Shown here piece by piece: positions 42,650 through 52,204 of a DNA stretch of 57,602 nt (position 1 is its first letter; each line of letters opens with the position of its first letter). The translations under genes were made by a program, and so were the position numbers. Under the pieces are notes generated by a model. That model saw nothing but the letters and a program-made list of their open reading frames with translations, was not told the DNA's origin and searched no databases. This DNA comes from Alphaproteobacteria bacterium (GTDB taxonomy: Bacteria > Pseudomonadota > Alphaproteobacteria > Micropepsales > Micropepsaceae). The stretch is from contig JAFKFG010000023.1 of the NCBI GenBank assembly GCA_017307355.1, positions 1 to 57,602 of the forward strand. The letters run 5' to 3'.

Positions 42650-45597
42650 CCATCCTCCGCGCCGGAGACCGACCATTCGCGCACCCGCGCCAGATGGTCG
42701 TAATCGCCTTCGGAGGTGGTACTGAACGGCCGCACGCGGGAATGATAGGCGGTGGCCGGATCGTCGAAGCGGGCGATGCGTCCGGCAAGCTGGGTGATGG
42801 CTTTGGCAATCAGATCCGGCACATCCGGAATGGGCTGCACTTTGCCGCCTTCGGCACTGCCGGAGATGTGCAGATAGAGCAGTTCCTCGGTGGCCAGCTT
42901 GCCCAATCCGGGAAATCCGTCATCCGCCAGGATCGCGCCTTCCAGAGGAAGCTGCGGCGCCAGCAATTCGCGCACCTGGGGCGTGGAGGGCGGGCGCCCG
43001 GTCTTGTAATCCAGGATCGATGCGTTGCCGTCATTGAGAAGATCGATGCGGTCGGCGACACCGCTCAAGGTGAAATCGCCGCCCGGCGCGGAGAAGACCC
43101 GCGTGCCGCGAATTTCCAGAATGCTGCGCGCGATGCCGTCGGCCCGCTCGCGCTCCAGATCCACAAACCAGCGCGCCGCGTTCTGAAAACGGGGCCGCCA
43201 TACCGACAAAGCCGATTTCGGTATGGCGAGCTCTTCGAACACGCTGTCGGCCAGTGCCATCAACCGGGCCACGGCATCTTCCGGCGGGGCGCCAGGGCAT
43301 TCGCGCTTGTACAATTCCAGCACGCGATGCAGCGCGGTGCCCCGCTCCAAGGGACCGATCGGCGCGTCCAAAGGATCGAGCGGCCGCAGCTTCAGCACAT
43401 GGCGGGCATAGATCGCATAAGGATCGCGCAGCCAGGTTTCGATCTCGGTGACGGAAAGCCTGCGGGGTCGCGCTTCCACGGGCGGTTTAGGAGCGGGCGG
43501 CTGGAGCGGCGCGGCGGATTTGACATCGCCCAGCTGGCGGGCGCGTTCCAGATAGGCGCCGCCGGAAATTTCCAGTTCCAGGCCGCTCGTCAATTGCAGC
43601 AGGCGCTGCAGCCAGCGCGATGCGATGGTGGGTGCGCCTTCCGCCTTCGCTGCCCGGGTCAGCAAAATTTCGCCGCCGGCCGCCAGCCCCGCGAAATCAT
43701 GCGCCGCCAGGCCGATGGCGCGCTCCGGCTGTTCCAGTCCCAAAATCTCGCGCATCGGCCGCGAGAACCAGGGATCGGCCGCGACGCTTTGCGGCCAGGT
43801 ACCTTCGTTGAGGCCGCCCAGGATGGTGAGATCGAAACTTTGCAGGCGCGCTTCCAACGGGCCCAGAATGGCGATGGCGCGATGGCGGTTGAACCGCGGG
43901 CGCACCGGTGTCTTCATTGCCAGCGTCCGGAGCAGGGCCGGATAGGCGTCCGGATCGAAAGGCGGCAGTCCGGCGGCGTTGTCGCGGAAGGTCTGGACAA
44001 AAAGCGCCGCCGCTTCGCCATCGACATCGCGCCAGATCGGGCAATCCTGCCCCTCGGCGCAAGACAGCCGCTCCGCGGCTTCGAGATGAACGGCAATCAG
44101 ATCGTCCAGCGAGACTTCCGACTTCGCGAACGCGGCTTCCAACGGCGACAGGATAGCCGAGACCCTGGTCCACCAGGCGGCGAGGGCGATGCCGTCTTTC
44201 GCATCGCTTTGTTTGCGCGCCTCGGCAATCGCAGCCGCGATGGCCTTGGCGATGCCGATAATTCCCGGATCGGGGCGCGGCCCGCGCAACGCCAGCCGGT
44301 CCAGCAGGCGCGCCTGCTCGCGGAATGCCGCGGCATCGTCGCCCAGGGTGGCGAAGGGATGTTTCAGCAGCGCCAGCAGGGGCACGGGCGCGAATTGGCT
44401 TTCGGCCGCTTCCGCCAGCAGGCAAAGGAAAGCGCCGGCACTTGTGTGCGCCAAAGGACGGCCGGCGGAATCGTCGATGGCGATCTGCCAGCGCCCCAAT
44501 TCGGCCGCCACACGACGGGCCAAGGTCCGGTCGGGTGTCACCAGCGCGGCGGTCCGGCCTTCGCGCTCCAGCGTTTCGCGCAAGGCCAGCGCGATCACCA
44601 AGGCTTCCTGCGCCGGATCCGCGGCGGTGACCAACGTGACGCCTTCAAGGCCGCGCGCGATATCGCCGCCGCCCGCATCCGCCAAGGCGCGCCAGGCGTC
44701 GGTGGTTGGCGCCGGGCGCAGGCTTTCGCGCAGCAAAGTCTCCCGTGCCGGAGCAGGGCATGTGCCATGCCAGTCCTGAACCTCACCGCGCGGCGTGCCG
44801 ATGGAAGCGAGCAGTTGCCGCAGCCCGAATTGCGGATGCCCGGGATCGAGATCGCACCAGCTTTTCTCATCCAGCGCACGATCCAGTCCCGGCAGGATCA
44901 AGGCACCATGCGGCAGCCGCGCGATCACGCCCAGCAGCCGCGCCGTGGCCGGGATGGATCCGGTCGAGCCCGCCGCGATCACCATCCCGGCCGGCGGATG
45001 TTTTTCCAGCCGGTCGGCGAGAAGGGATAGCGCCAGATTGCGCCGCGCCGCCGGATTGATTGCGCCGTCGGCCGCCAGAAGCGCGGGCCAATGGTCCCGG
45101 ACCAGGATCAGGAAGCGGGTGACGTTTTCCCAATGCGCCGCCAGGGATTGCGGCGCCAGGTCTTCCAGCTTGGCCAGATCGGCACCCTGGCGTTCGGCAT
45201 CGTCCATCACTTTCGCCAAGCTTTCCGCCAGCGCCGCGGCCTGGGAAAACGCCATCGCGTCGCCTTCAGAGGCGTGGCGTTGCCGGATCAAGGCCGCCAG
45301 CAACAATTGGCGGCGGATCGACGAGATGGCGGGCGGAAGCTCCAACCCTTCGCTGACGGTGTCGAAGGCAAAATCATCTTCGTCGCTGTCGCCCAGAGCG
45401 CGGAATTGGGGCAATAGCGCCGCGCCGCCCAACACCTTGGCGAAGGCTTCGCCGAAACTGCGCGCGGCGCGCCGGGTAGGAAGATAGATCGTGACTTCGG
45501 ACAGTGCGAAGGGGCTTTTTTCCAATCGCGCCATCAACCCGCGCGCCAAATTTTCGCCGAAGGGCGCGCTGGCGGGGATGGTGAAGATCCCGCTCAC
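42646..45597 (-). CDS. addB: Double-strand break repair nuclease AddB
   Basis: 983 residues if started at the GTG at 45597, which overlaps the stop of the upstream murU gene as GTGA. The resulting N-terminus VSGIFTIPASAPFGENLARG matches family starts, whereas the longer open frame upstream is spurious. An inactivated UvrD-like helicase fold and a C-terminal nuclease domain with ASILDYKTGRPPS are visible. It partners AddA, whose start overlaps its stop. Confidence 0.92.
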   Translation of the reverse strand: MSGIFTIPASAPFGENLARGLMARLEKSPFALSEVTIYLPTRRAARSFGEAFAKVLGGAALLPQFRALGDSDEDDFAFDTVSEGLELPPAISSIRRQLLLAALIRQRHASEGDAMAFSQAAALAESLAKVMDDAERQGADLAKLEDLAPQSLAAHWENVTRFLILVRDHWPALLAADGAINPAARRNLALSLLADRLEKHPPAGMVIAAGSTGSIPATARLLGVIARLPHGALILPGLDRALDEKSWCDLDPGHPQFGLRQLLASIGTPRGEVQDWHGTCPAPARETLLRESLRPAPTTDAWRALADAGGGDIARGLEGVTLVTAADPAQEALVIALALRETLEREGRTAALVTPDRTLARRVAAELGRWQIAIDDSAGRPLAHTSAGAFLCLLAEAAESQFAPVPLLALLKHPFATLGDDAAAFREQARLLDRLALRGPRPDPGIIGIAKAIAAAIAEARKQSDAKDGIALAAWWTRVSAILSPLEAAFAKSEVSLDDLIAVHLEAAERLSCAEGQDCPIWRDVDGEAAALFVQTFRDNAAGLPPFDPDAYPALLRTLAMKTPVRPRFNRHRAIAILGPLEARLQSFDLTILGGLNEGTWPQSVAADPWFSRPMREILGLEQPERAIGLAAHDFAGLAAGGEILLTRAAKAEGAPTIASRWLQRLLQLTSGLELEISGGAYLERARQLGDVKSAAPLQPPAPKPPVEARPRRLSVTEIETWLRDPYAIYARHVLKLRPLDPLDAPIGPLERGTALHRVLELYKRECPGAPPEDAVARLMALADSVFEELAIPKSALSVWRPRFQNAARWFVDLERERADGIARSILEIRGTRVFSAPGGDFTLSGVADRIDLLNDGNASILDYKTGRPPSTPQVRELLAPQLPLEGAILADDGFPGLGKLATEELLYLHISGSAEGGKVQPIPDVPDLIAKAITQLAGRIARFDDPATAYHSRVRPFSTTSEGDYDHLARVREWSVSGAEDG

Positions 45598-46313
45598 GCC
45601 CGCCCCAGCCGGGCGAGGAACGCTTCGGCATCGTCGCGCGCCTCGGGGCTGCCGACATGCAGCCAGACGCCATCCAGCCTGGCGCCGAACAGCCGTTCTT
45701 TCGCGATGGCGCGGTTCCACATCACATTGGTGGAAAAAGCGGGCGCGGGCGGATCGGCAAACAGGCGCGGATGCACCAGTTGCACGCCGGGGAAGGCGAA
45801 GGGCGAAACCACCCTGTCGGACACACGGCTGACATGGCCGGTGGACGACAAGCGGAAATCGCCCCGCCAGCCTTCATAGCCCAGCGCCGAAACCATCGCG
45901 GCCAGCAACAGAAGCGCATCCATCCGGCTTTCGTCCCACAGCCGCGCCAAAGTCGGCAAGGCGGAGCTGTAGCCTTCGACCCAGATCGAGTCCGAATTGA
46001 GGATGAAGAATGGCTCGTTCTGGAAATGGGGCAGGGCCTTGACCACACCGCCGCCGGTATCAAGCAAGGCATCGTCTTCCGCCGAATAGCGGATTTCGAT
46101 GTCGCGCCTTTTGTCCAGATGGGCGCGCAGCATGCCGGCCTTATAGTGAAGATTGACCACCGCCAGCTCGACGCCCGCGCTCACCAGCCGGTCGAGCGCA
46201 TGATCGATCAGGGGCTTGCCGCCCACGGTGATCAAGGGTTTGGGCCGGTCGTCGGTGAGCGGGCGCATGCGCGTCCCCAGCCCTGCGGCCATGATCATGG
46301 CGCGGCGGATCAC
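45594..46313 (-). CDS. murU: N-acetylmuramate-1-phosphate uridylyltransferase (MurU-like)
   Basis: 239 residues of the NTP-transferase family: AMIMAAGLGTRMRPLTDDRPKPL holds the nucleotide-binding loop (key GLGTRMRPLT) and the conserved RPKPL. It makes UDP-MurNAc from MurNAc-1-phosphate and UTP, bypassing de novo synthesis, in the AmgK-MurU peptidoglycan recycling pathway first described in Pseudomonas. It overlaps amgK by 4 bases. Adjacency to amgK supports this over a sugar-nucleotide role in capsule synthesis. Confidence 0.85.
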   Translation of the reverse strand: MIRRAMIMAAGLGTRMRPLTDDRPKPLITVGGKPLIDHALDRLVSAGVELAVVNLHYKAGMLRAHLDKRRDIEIRYSAEDDALLDTGGGVVKALPHFQNEPFFILNSDSIWVEGYSSALPTLARLWDESRMDALLLLAAMVSALGYEGWRGDFRLSSTGHVSRVSDRVVSPFAFPGVQLVHPRLFADPPAPAFSTNVMWNRAIAKERLFGARLDGVWLHVGSPEARDDAEAFLARLGRA

Positions 46314-47407
46314 GCGGACTCCAATTCCGGCAAGGTGCGCCGCGCGGCGGGAATGAGCCGGTCGTACCAGGATTTGAGATCGGCCAGGAGCGGATGGCTG
46401 AGATCGCGCTCCAGATAGCCCCAGACGCGGGGCAGATAGGACAGGTAGCGCCGCTTGCCGTCGCGCGCGTAAAGCCGGGCGAAGATGCCCACGATCTTGG
46501 TGTTGCGCTGGGCCGCCATCACCGCCATCTCGGCGCGAAATTGGGCTTCATCGAGCGGCGTGCCTTGATCGCGCATCGTCGCCAGATAATGGCGGACGGC
46601 GATTTCACCCAATTCCGGCGAGACGTCGCGGCGCGCATCTTCGGTCAAGGAGATCAGGTCATAGGCCCGGCTTCCGGCCACCGCGTCCTGGAAATCGATC
46701 ACCCCGACCCGCGCCAGATCTTTGCGGTCGGGCAACCAGAGCAGATTCTGGGCGTGATAATCGCGATGGATGAAAACCCGCGTGCCGCCGGCGATCGCAT
46801 CCAGCGCTTTGCGCCACAGGGCCCGATGCTCGCGATATTCCGCCTCGCTGGCCTTGCGGCCCAATGCGAGCGGGAAGAACCATTCCAGCATCAAGTCGGT
46901 TTCCGCGATCAGCGCGACCTCGTCATACGCAAACAGAGGAAGTCCCGGTGCCAGATGGTCGGGCGCGGTTTCTCTGTGAAGCCGTGCCAGAATTTCCACC
47001 GCCGCGTTATAGAGTTCTTCCTCCGGGCCACCTTCCGCCAGCACATCGGAAAAAAGCGCGTCGCCCAGATCTTCCAGTACCAGCCAGCCGCGCGGATAAT
47101 CGGCGGCCAGTATTTCGGGCGCCGCCAGCCCGCGTGCCCGCAGAAAATCCGATACGGCGGAGAAGCGGCGGCAGTCCGCGCCCGCCAAACGGGCGACCGC
47201 GTTGTAGCCCAACGCACGGCGAGCGGCTTCGTCAGCATCGGGCGGCGCCACCGCCGTTTCGGCGGCCTGAGGCTGGTCCATCAGCATGGCGCGGCGGCCT
47301 TGATGATGAAGGCGCGCATAGCGGCGGGTGGAGGCGTCGCCGGGCAAAGGCGCGATCTCGGCATCGCCCCAACCGGCGGCGCGAAGAAATTCCTGGCGGT
47401 CAGACAT
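46310..47407 (-). CDS. amgK: Anomeric MurNAc/GlcNAc kinase (AmgK-like)
   Basis: 365 residues of the aminoglycoside phosphotransferase (APH) fold. The catalytic loop VFIHRDYHAQNLLW and metal site VIDFQDAVAGSRAYDL are clear. AmgK phosphorylates the anomeric carbon of MurNAc or GlcNAc released from cell-wall turnover. It overlaps tsaE by 8 bases upstream and murU by 4 downstream. Confidence 0.87.
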   Translation of the reverse strand: MSDRQEFLRAAGWGDAEIAPLPGDASTRRYARLHHQGRRAMLMDQPQAAETAVAPPDADEAARRALGYNAVARLAGADCRRFSAVSDFLRARGLAAPEILAADYPRGWLVLEDLGDALFSDVLAEGGPEEELYNAAVEILARLHRETAPDHLAPGLPLFAYDEVALIAETDLMLEWFFPLALGRKASEAEYREHRALWRKALDAIAGGTRVFIHRDYHAQNLLWLPDRKDLARVGVIDFQDAVAGSRAYDLISLTEDARRDVSPELGEIAVRHYLATMRDQGTPLDEAQFRAEMAVMAAQRNTKIVGIFARLYARDGKRRYLSYLPRVWGYLERDLSHPLLADLKSWYDRLIPAARRTLPELESA

Positions 47408-47858
47408 AGGTGCTTTCCAGGCTGTGCCAGCGGGCCGGTCCCATCAACGCCGCGCGGCGCTCATGGTCCGCCATCAGATGCACGGTCAGCGCTCCTAAGG
47501 GCAGGCGGCTTTCGGCCCGTTCCGGCCATTCGATCAACGCCGCGCCGTTATCCAGAGCCTCGTCCAGCCCCAGCTCGTCCAGCTCGGACGGGTGCTTCAA
47601 GCGATAAAGGTCGTAATGGCTGACGGCAAAGCGGGGCGTCTCATAGGTCTGCACCAGGGTGAAGGTCGGGCTGGGCACCGTCTCGTCCACCCCCAGGGCG
47701 GCGAGAATGGCGCGCGCCAACATGGTCTTGCCGCTGCCCAGATCGCCTTTGAGCAGCACCACGTCGCCGGGGGCCAATTGCCCCGCAATCGCGGTGCCCA
47801 AGGCCGCCGTGGCCGCCAGGTCCGGCAGCGTCACCGTCATGCGGAATCCATCGCTCAT
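47400..47858 (-). CDS. tsaE: tRNA t6A biosynthesis ATPase TsaE
   Basis: 152 residues with the P-loop GDLGSGKT (38-45), PSPTFTLVQTYE and HYDLYRL, typical of YjeE/TsaE. It is the ATPase that cycles the TsaBD complex forming N6-threonylcarbamoyladenosine in tRNA. It is the first gene of the tsaE-amgK-murU-addB-addA series, all on the minus strand with overlapping ends. Confidence 0.94.
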   Translation of the reverse strand: MSDGFRMTVTLPDLAATAALGTAIAGQLAPGDVVLLKGDLGSGKTMLARAILAALGVDETVPSPTFTLVQTYETPRFAVSHYDLYRLKHPSELDELGLDEALDNGAALIEWPERAESRLPLGALTVHLMADHERRAALMGPARWHSLESTYV

Positions 47859-47973
47859 GACCTGTTCTAGCCCGCGTCCGCCCCGGGCCTCAACGGCGGC
47901 CGGCAGTGACGCCCGGGCGTTTGCGCGGGCGCAATCCCCGTGCTAGCCCCCGGCCGCATTTCACGGAAAAACC

Positions 47974-49188
47974 ATGCCGGAACAAATTGTCATTATCGGC
48001 GCCGGGCAGGCGGGCGTGCAGGCGGTCCAGAGCCTTCGCGCCGAAGGGTATACGGGCGCCATCACCATGATCGGCGACGAAGCCTACCCGCCCTATCAGC
48101 GTCCGCCTCTGTCCAAGGCTTATCTGTTGGGCAGCTTCGCCCGCGAGCGATTGTTCCTGAAGCCGGATGCTTTTTATCGGGAGGCGGGCTGCGAGCTGAT
48201 CCTCAATACCGTGGTGACGGCGATCAACCGGGCCGCCAAAAAAGTCACGCTCGGGGACGGGCGGACGCTGTCCTACGACAAGCTGCTGCTGGCGACCGGA
48301 ACCCGGGTCCGCAAGCTCTCCTGTCCGGGGGCCGAGCTGGCCGGGGTGCATTACCTGCGCGATATCGCCGATGTGGACGGCCTGCAGAATGTCTTCAAGG
48401 CGGGCACCCGCATCGCCATCGTGGGCGGCGGCTATATCGGACTGGAAGTTGCAGCCGTCGGCGCCAAGCGTGGGCTGGATGTGACCGTGTTCGAGACCGC
48501 CGACCGCCTGATGGCACGGGCGGTATCCAAGCCGGTCTCGACATTCTTCGCCGAAGAACATGCCGCGGCGGGTGTGAAGTTAAATCTCAATACAAGCGTG
48601 GAAGCATTTGAAGGGAAAGAAAAAATAGAAGGCGTTCGCGCGGGCGGAATCGTTCATCCGGCCGACCTTGTTCTGGTGGGCATCGGCGTCGTTCCCAATG
48701 ATATGTTGGCACGCGAATCCGGACTGGCCTGCCAGGACGGCGTCATCGTCGATCAGAACGCCATGACGGCGGACCCGTCGGTTTTCGCAGCCGGTGATTG
48801 TACCCGCCATGTCGGCCGCGAGGGCGTGGAGATCCGGCTGGAATGCGTGCAGAATGCCATCGACCAGGCCAAGCATGCCGCCCTGGCCATGCTCGGCCGC
48901 CCCAAGACTTACAGTGAAGTGCCCTGGTTCTGGTCGGATCAATATGATTTGAAACTCCAGATCGCCGGCTTGGCGCGGCCCACCGACCAGCTGGTGCTGA
49001 GAGGCGACCCCAAGGCCCGCAAATTCGCCGTGTTCCATTTGCGCGACGGCGCAGTGGCGGCGGTCGAAGCGGTCAACGCCGCGCCCGAATATCTGACCGG
49101 CCGCAAGATGATCGCCGATCATATCAAGGTGCTGCCGGAAAAGCTGGCGGACCTGTCCATTCCCATGAAGCAGATCGCCCAGGGTTAG
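47974..49188 (+). CDS. FAD-dependent ferredoxin reductase (putidaredoxin reductase type)
   Basis: 404 residues. FAD motif GAGQAG (9-14), YPPYQRPPLSKAYL, the NAD motif VGGGYIGLE (~150) and VFAAGDCTRH are visible. It matches the class I ferredoxin/rubredoxin reductases (CamA, ThcD) that use NAD(P)H to reduce a [2Fe-2S] ferredoxin. The ferredoxin gene begins 9 bases after its stop. No P450 or dioxygenase is present in the window. Confidence 0.9.
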   Translation: MPEQIVIIGAGQAGVQAVQSLRAEGYTGAITMIGDEAYPPYQRPPLSKAYLLGSFARERLFLKPDAFYREAGCELILNTVVTAINRAAKKVTLGDGRTLSYDKLLLATGTRVRKLSCPGAELAGVHYLRDIADVDGLQNVFKAGTRIAIVGGGYIGLEVAAVGAKRGLDVTVFETADRLMARAVSKPVSTFFAEEHAAAGVKLNLNTSVEAFEGKEKIEGVRAGGIVHPADLVLVGIGVVPNDMLARESGLACQDGVIVDQNAMTADPSVFAAGDCTRHVGREGVEIRLECVQNAIDQAKHAALAMLGRPKTYSEVPWFWSDQYDLKLQIAGLARPTDQLVLRGDPKARKFAVFHLRDGAVAAVEAVNAAPEYLTGRKMIADHIKVLPEKLADLSIPMKQIAQG

Positions 49189-49197
49189 AGAGACGCG

Positions 49198-49518
49198 ATG
49201 CCCAAGATCACGTTCATCCAGCCTGACGGCACCGAGCAGACGGTGGAGATCGCGATCGGCTGGTCGGTGATGGAAGGCGCGGTCCGCAGCCTGGTGCCGG
49301 GCATCGATGCGGATTGCGGCGGGGCGTGCGCCTGCGCCACCTGCCATGTCTATGTCGATCCGGCCTGGGCGGCGGCCCTGCCGGCCAGATCCGAAATGGA
49401 AGAGACGATGCTGGATTTCGCCCAGGATGCCCGGCCCAACAGCCGCTTGTCCTGCCAGTTGCGGGTCACATCCGATATGGATGGTTTGGTCGTTCGCGTT
49501 CCGACGTCTCAGCACTAA
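49198..49518 (+). CDS. [2Fe-2S] ferredoxin, adrenodoxin/putidaredoxin type
   Basis: 106 residues. The cluster ligands appear as C-x5-C-x2-C in [17 protein letters not shown] with a fourth Cys in RLSCQLRV, the vertebrate-type arrangement. It transfers single electrons from the adjacent reductase to an oxygenase or to iron-sulfur or haem biosynthesis. Ribosome-binding site AGAGA precedes the ATG. The two genes form a small operon divergent from tsaE. Confidence 0.93.
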   Translation: MPKITFIQPDGTEQTVEIAIGWSVMEGAVRSLVPGIDADCGGACACATCHVYVDPAWAAALPARSEMEETMLDFAQDARPNSRLSCQLRVTSDMDGLVVRVPTSQH

Positions 49519-49611
49519 GCCAATCAATCTGCTGACGAATAAATCAAGACAGCGAAAGATTGTAATTGGAATCGTAGGCTGAGGGCCCGCGCCGCGGAAT
49601 AGCCCGAAGGC

Positions 49612-51999
49612 CTACAAAGACGTAGCGAAGCGATTGTCGGTGATGCGGCGGGGAATATGGCAACGCACCAGGGTGCCGTTGCTGCTTTCGATTTCCACCC
49701 ACCCGTCATGCAGTTCCAGGAAACGGTTGACCAGGGCCAGGCCCAGTCCGGCGCCGGCGCGCGTGCCGGCCCGGCTTTGGGCGGAGAAGCGCTCGAAGAC
49801 ATTGGCCTTCACGTCGGGCGCCAGGCCGGGGCCATTGTCGGCGACCGCGATCTGCACATCCTCGCCCACGATGCGCCCCGAAAGCCGGATCACGCCGCCC
49901 ATGGGGGTGAATTTGAAGGCGTTGGACAGAAGATTGAACACCACCTGGCGGATGCGGCGCTGATCGGCCAGGAACAGGCCCGCATCGGGCTCGCAATCCA
50001 GTTCCAGGGTGAGGCCCGCCTTGGCGCCCCAGTCACGGGCATGCGTGGCGATGTCGGACAGAAGCGCGTAAAGGTCGATCCGCTCCAGTTCCAGGCGCAG
50101 CGCGCCGGATTCGATCAGGGCCAGGTCCAGAATATCGTTGATCAGGTCCTTGAGGGTGTTGGAGCCGTCGACGATGGCGGCGACATATTCGTCCTGTCGG
50201 GCGTTCAGATTTCCCGGTACGCCAGACGCCAGATGCTCGGCGAAGCCCAGAATGGTGTTGAGTGGCGTGCGCAGCTCATAAGAGACATGCTTGATGAAAT
50301 CGGATTTGAGCCGGTCCGCGGCTTCCAGCGCGTCATTGCGGTCGCGCAGCGCCGTCTCGATGCGGAAGCGGTCGGTGACATCAGCGAATGTCACCAGGCT
50401 GGCGCCATCGGGCAGGGGCGCCAGACCCAGCGACAGGATGGTGCGGTCGTTGCGCTCGACTTCGCCCAGGTCATGCGCGATCCCTGCTTCGGAAATGATC
50501 GCCTGGATCACCCGGTCCCACATCGCGCCGTCGCCGAACTTGGCGGTCGAGAGCGCGGCGATGGCGCGCACATGGGGATCGCCGCGCAATTCCTCCGGGC
50601 TCAAGTCCCAGATGCGGGCGAAGGCGGCGTTGTGCAGCTTCAGCCGCCCGTCGGGCCCGAACACCGCAACGCCTTCCTGCAAGGTGTTCAAGGTCGCGGA
50701 CTGCACCTTGATCAGGGTGTTGTAGTTGGATTCCAGGTTCAGCTTTTCGCTGACATCTTCATAAAGAAAAGTGAGGCCGCCGAAGGGATGGGGCTGGCTC
50801 ACCACTCGCATCGTCTGCCCGCCCGGGATGTGCCAGAGCTCTTCGGTGGTGCGGTCGCGGCTTTGATAAAGCGCCAAGCGGCCCCGCTTCCAGGCCTGAA
50901 AATCGCGCTGTTCGGGAAGCTTGCGGGCTTCGCGCAGCCGGTCGAGAATTTCGCCGTCACTGGGATGACTGTCGAGCCAGTCTTCGGAAAATCCCCAGAC
51001 CCGGGCGAAGGCGCGATTGTAGAACGTCAGTTTCTGGTCCTGGCCGAAAATCGCCACCGCGGTGGCCAACCGGTCCAAGGTATCGACATGGGCATCGACA
51101 TGCTGCTGCAGCCGCGCTTCCGCCGCCGCCACATCGGTGACATCGATGGCGGTGCCGATAATGCCGGCATCGCCCAAGGGAATTTCCGTGAAGGTGATGG
51201 CGCGGCGCTGGCCGCCCACCACGGCGAAGCGCCGGGCCTCCAGCACGCTGTTCTGGCTGCGGGCGGATGCGGCCAGGTCGCGCTCGGTCTTGTCCAGCGC
51301 CATCTGGCCGGTGCGCGCGGCATCGAGGTCGGCGGCGCCCGCGGATGCGAGGAAGGCGTGATTGCCCCAACTGAGCGCCAGGCCTTTGTCGCGCAACCAG
51401 ACCGGAATCGGCAGCGCGTCCAGAATGGCGCGAAAATCCGCGGCGGCGGCTTCCACCGCCACGTCCTCCAGCCAGACCGCTGCCATGGCGCCGACGGCGC
51501 GTCCCCGGGCGATCAGCTTGCGGCCGCCGGCGTCGGCGACGGGCAGGCGAAATGCGACCCCGCGGTCGGACAGATCGTCCAGCGCGGTGGAAAGCGCCAG
51601 CGCGTCAGGCCCCTTGAGGCAGGACTCCAAGACTTGTTCGCCGCCGCTATAGGAAAAGGGCCGGGAGCCGTCGCGGCTCCATACCACCAGGGCCTCGCGC
51701 CCGGCGCTGAGAAGCGCATCCCGTTCGCCCACCACGCTGCGGGTGCGGGCGCCCGTGATGCGCAGGGCGCGGCGCAGACGCTGGGCGCTGCGCTGTTCCG
51801 CCAGGGCCCAGAGCGAGGCGGCAATCGCCAGCGCCACCGCGCCGGCCGCCAGGGCGCTCAGGACCACCAGGCGGCCGCCATCCAGCCCGATCAGCATGCC
51901 GGCCGGGTCGGCGGCCCAAGCGGGGGACGGCAGGCCCAGGGCCAAGGCAAACCAAAGCCTTGATCCGAGCCGCCTTTCATGCCCCTGGATGGGACTCAT
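49612..51999 (-). CDS. divL: DivL-type sensor: PAS histidine-kinase-like protein with Tyr at the phospho-site
   Basis: 795 residues. A hydrophobic N-terminus and membrane segment (~43-68) precede PAS domains (~185-290, ~310-420 and ~430-540) and a kinase core. The H-box reads KHVSYELRTPLN, with Tyr574 where histidine kinases have His. ATP-binding boxes NLLSNAFKFTP, DNGPGL and GLGLAL are kept. This Tyr is the hallmark of Caulobacter DivL (Tyr550), a scaffold that binds DivK and controls the CckA-CtrA pathway; the residue after the membrane segment, REALVVWSRDGS, also resembles DivL. It is near tsaE and ahcY, as in relatives. Confidence 0.88.
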   Translation of the reverse strand: MSPIQGHERRLGSRLWFALALGLPSPAWAADPAGMLIGLDGGRLVVLSALAAGAVALAIAASLWALAEQRSAQRLRRALRITGARTRSVVGERDALLSAGREALVVWSRDGSRPFSYSGGEQVLESCLKGPDALALSTALDDLSDRGVAFRLPVADAGGRKLIARGRAVGAMAAVWLEDVAVEAAAADFRAILDALPIPVWLRDKGLALSWGNHAFLASAGAADLDAARTGQMALDKTERDLAASARSQNSVLEARRFAVVGGQRRAITFTEIPLGDAGIIGTAIDVTDVAAAEARLQQHVDAHVDTLDRLATAVAIFGQDQKLTFYNRAFARVWGFSEDWLDSHPSDGEILDRLREARKLPEQRDFQAWKRGRLALYQSRDRTTEELWHIPGGQTMRVVSQPHPFGGLTFLYEDVSEKLNLESNYNTLIKVQSATLNTLQEGVAVFGPDGRLKLHNAAFARIWDLSPEELRGDPHVRAIAALSTAKFGDGAMWDRVIQAIISEAGIAHDLGEVERNDRTILSLGLAPLPDGASLVTFADVTDRFRIETALRDRNDALEAADRLKSDFIKHVSYELRTPLNTILGFAEHLASGVPGNLNARQDEYVAAIVDGSNTLKDLINDILDLALIESGALRLELERIDLYALLSDIATHARDWGAKAGLTLELDCEPDAGLFLADQRRIRQVVFNLLSNAFKFTPMGGVIRLSGRIVGEDVQIAVADNGPGLAPDVKANVFERFSAQSRAGTRAGAGLGLALVNRFLELHDGWVEIESSNGTLVRCHIPRRITDNRFATSL

Positions 52000-52091
52000 G
52001 TCCTATTGTCCCCTCGAACCCGCCGCAAAGGCCGAATCACTGTAGAATCAACAAGATACCGGCAGGTGACCATCCGGCATAGGGATTGTGG

Positions 52092-52106
52092 TTAATAAAA
52101 TATGAA
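52092..52106 (-). promoter_or_regulatory. CtrA-box-like site upstream of divL
   Basis: TTAA-N7-TGAA at 52092-52106 is one base off the CtrA consensus TTAA-N7-TTAA. It lies ~93 bases before the divL start in an AT-rich patch of the 205-base gap. DivL acts in the CtrA pathway, so feedback control is plausible but unproven. Confidence 0.3.
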
Positions 52107-52204
52107 AATCTAAATACGGCCCACAGGCCTGGCTTTTGTGGCTTTCCCGGATTAACGAGTCGGATCAGGGCGTTAAGGATTGTTACCGGGCGCCGGGGGC
52201 GTCC

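Noticed and set aside
42532..45030. An 832-codon plus-strand open frame opposite addB
   Set aside because: addB and addA are certain on the minus strand with coupled starts; the opposite frame shows no domain.
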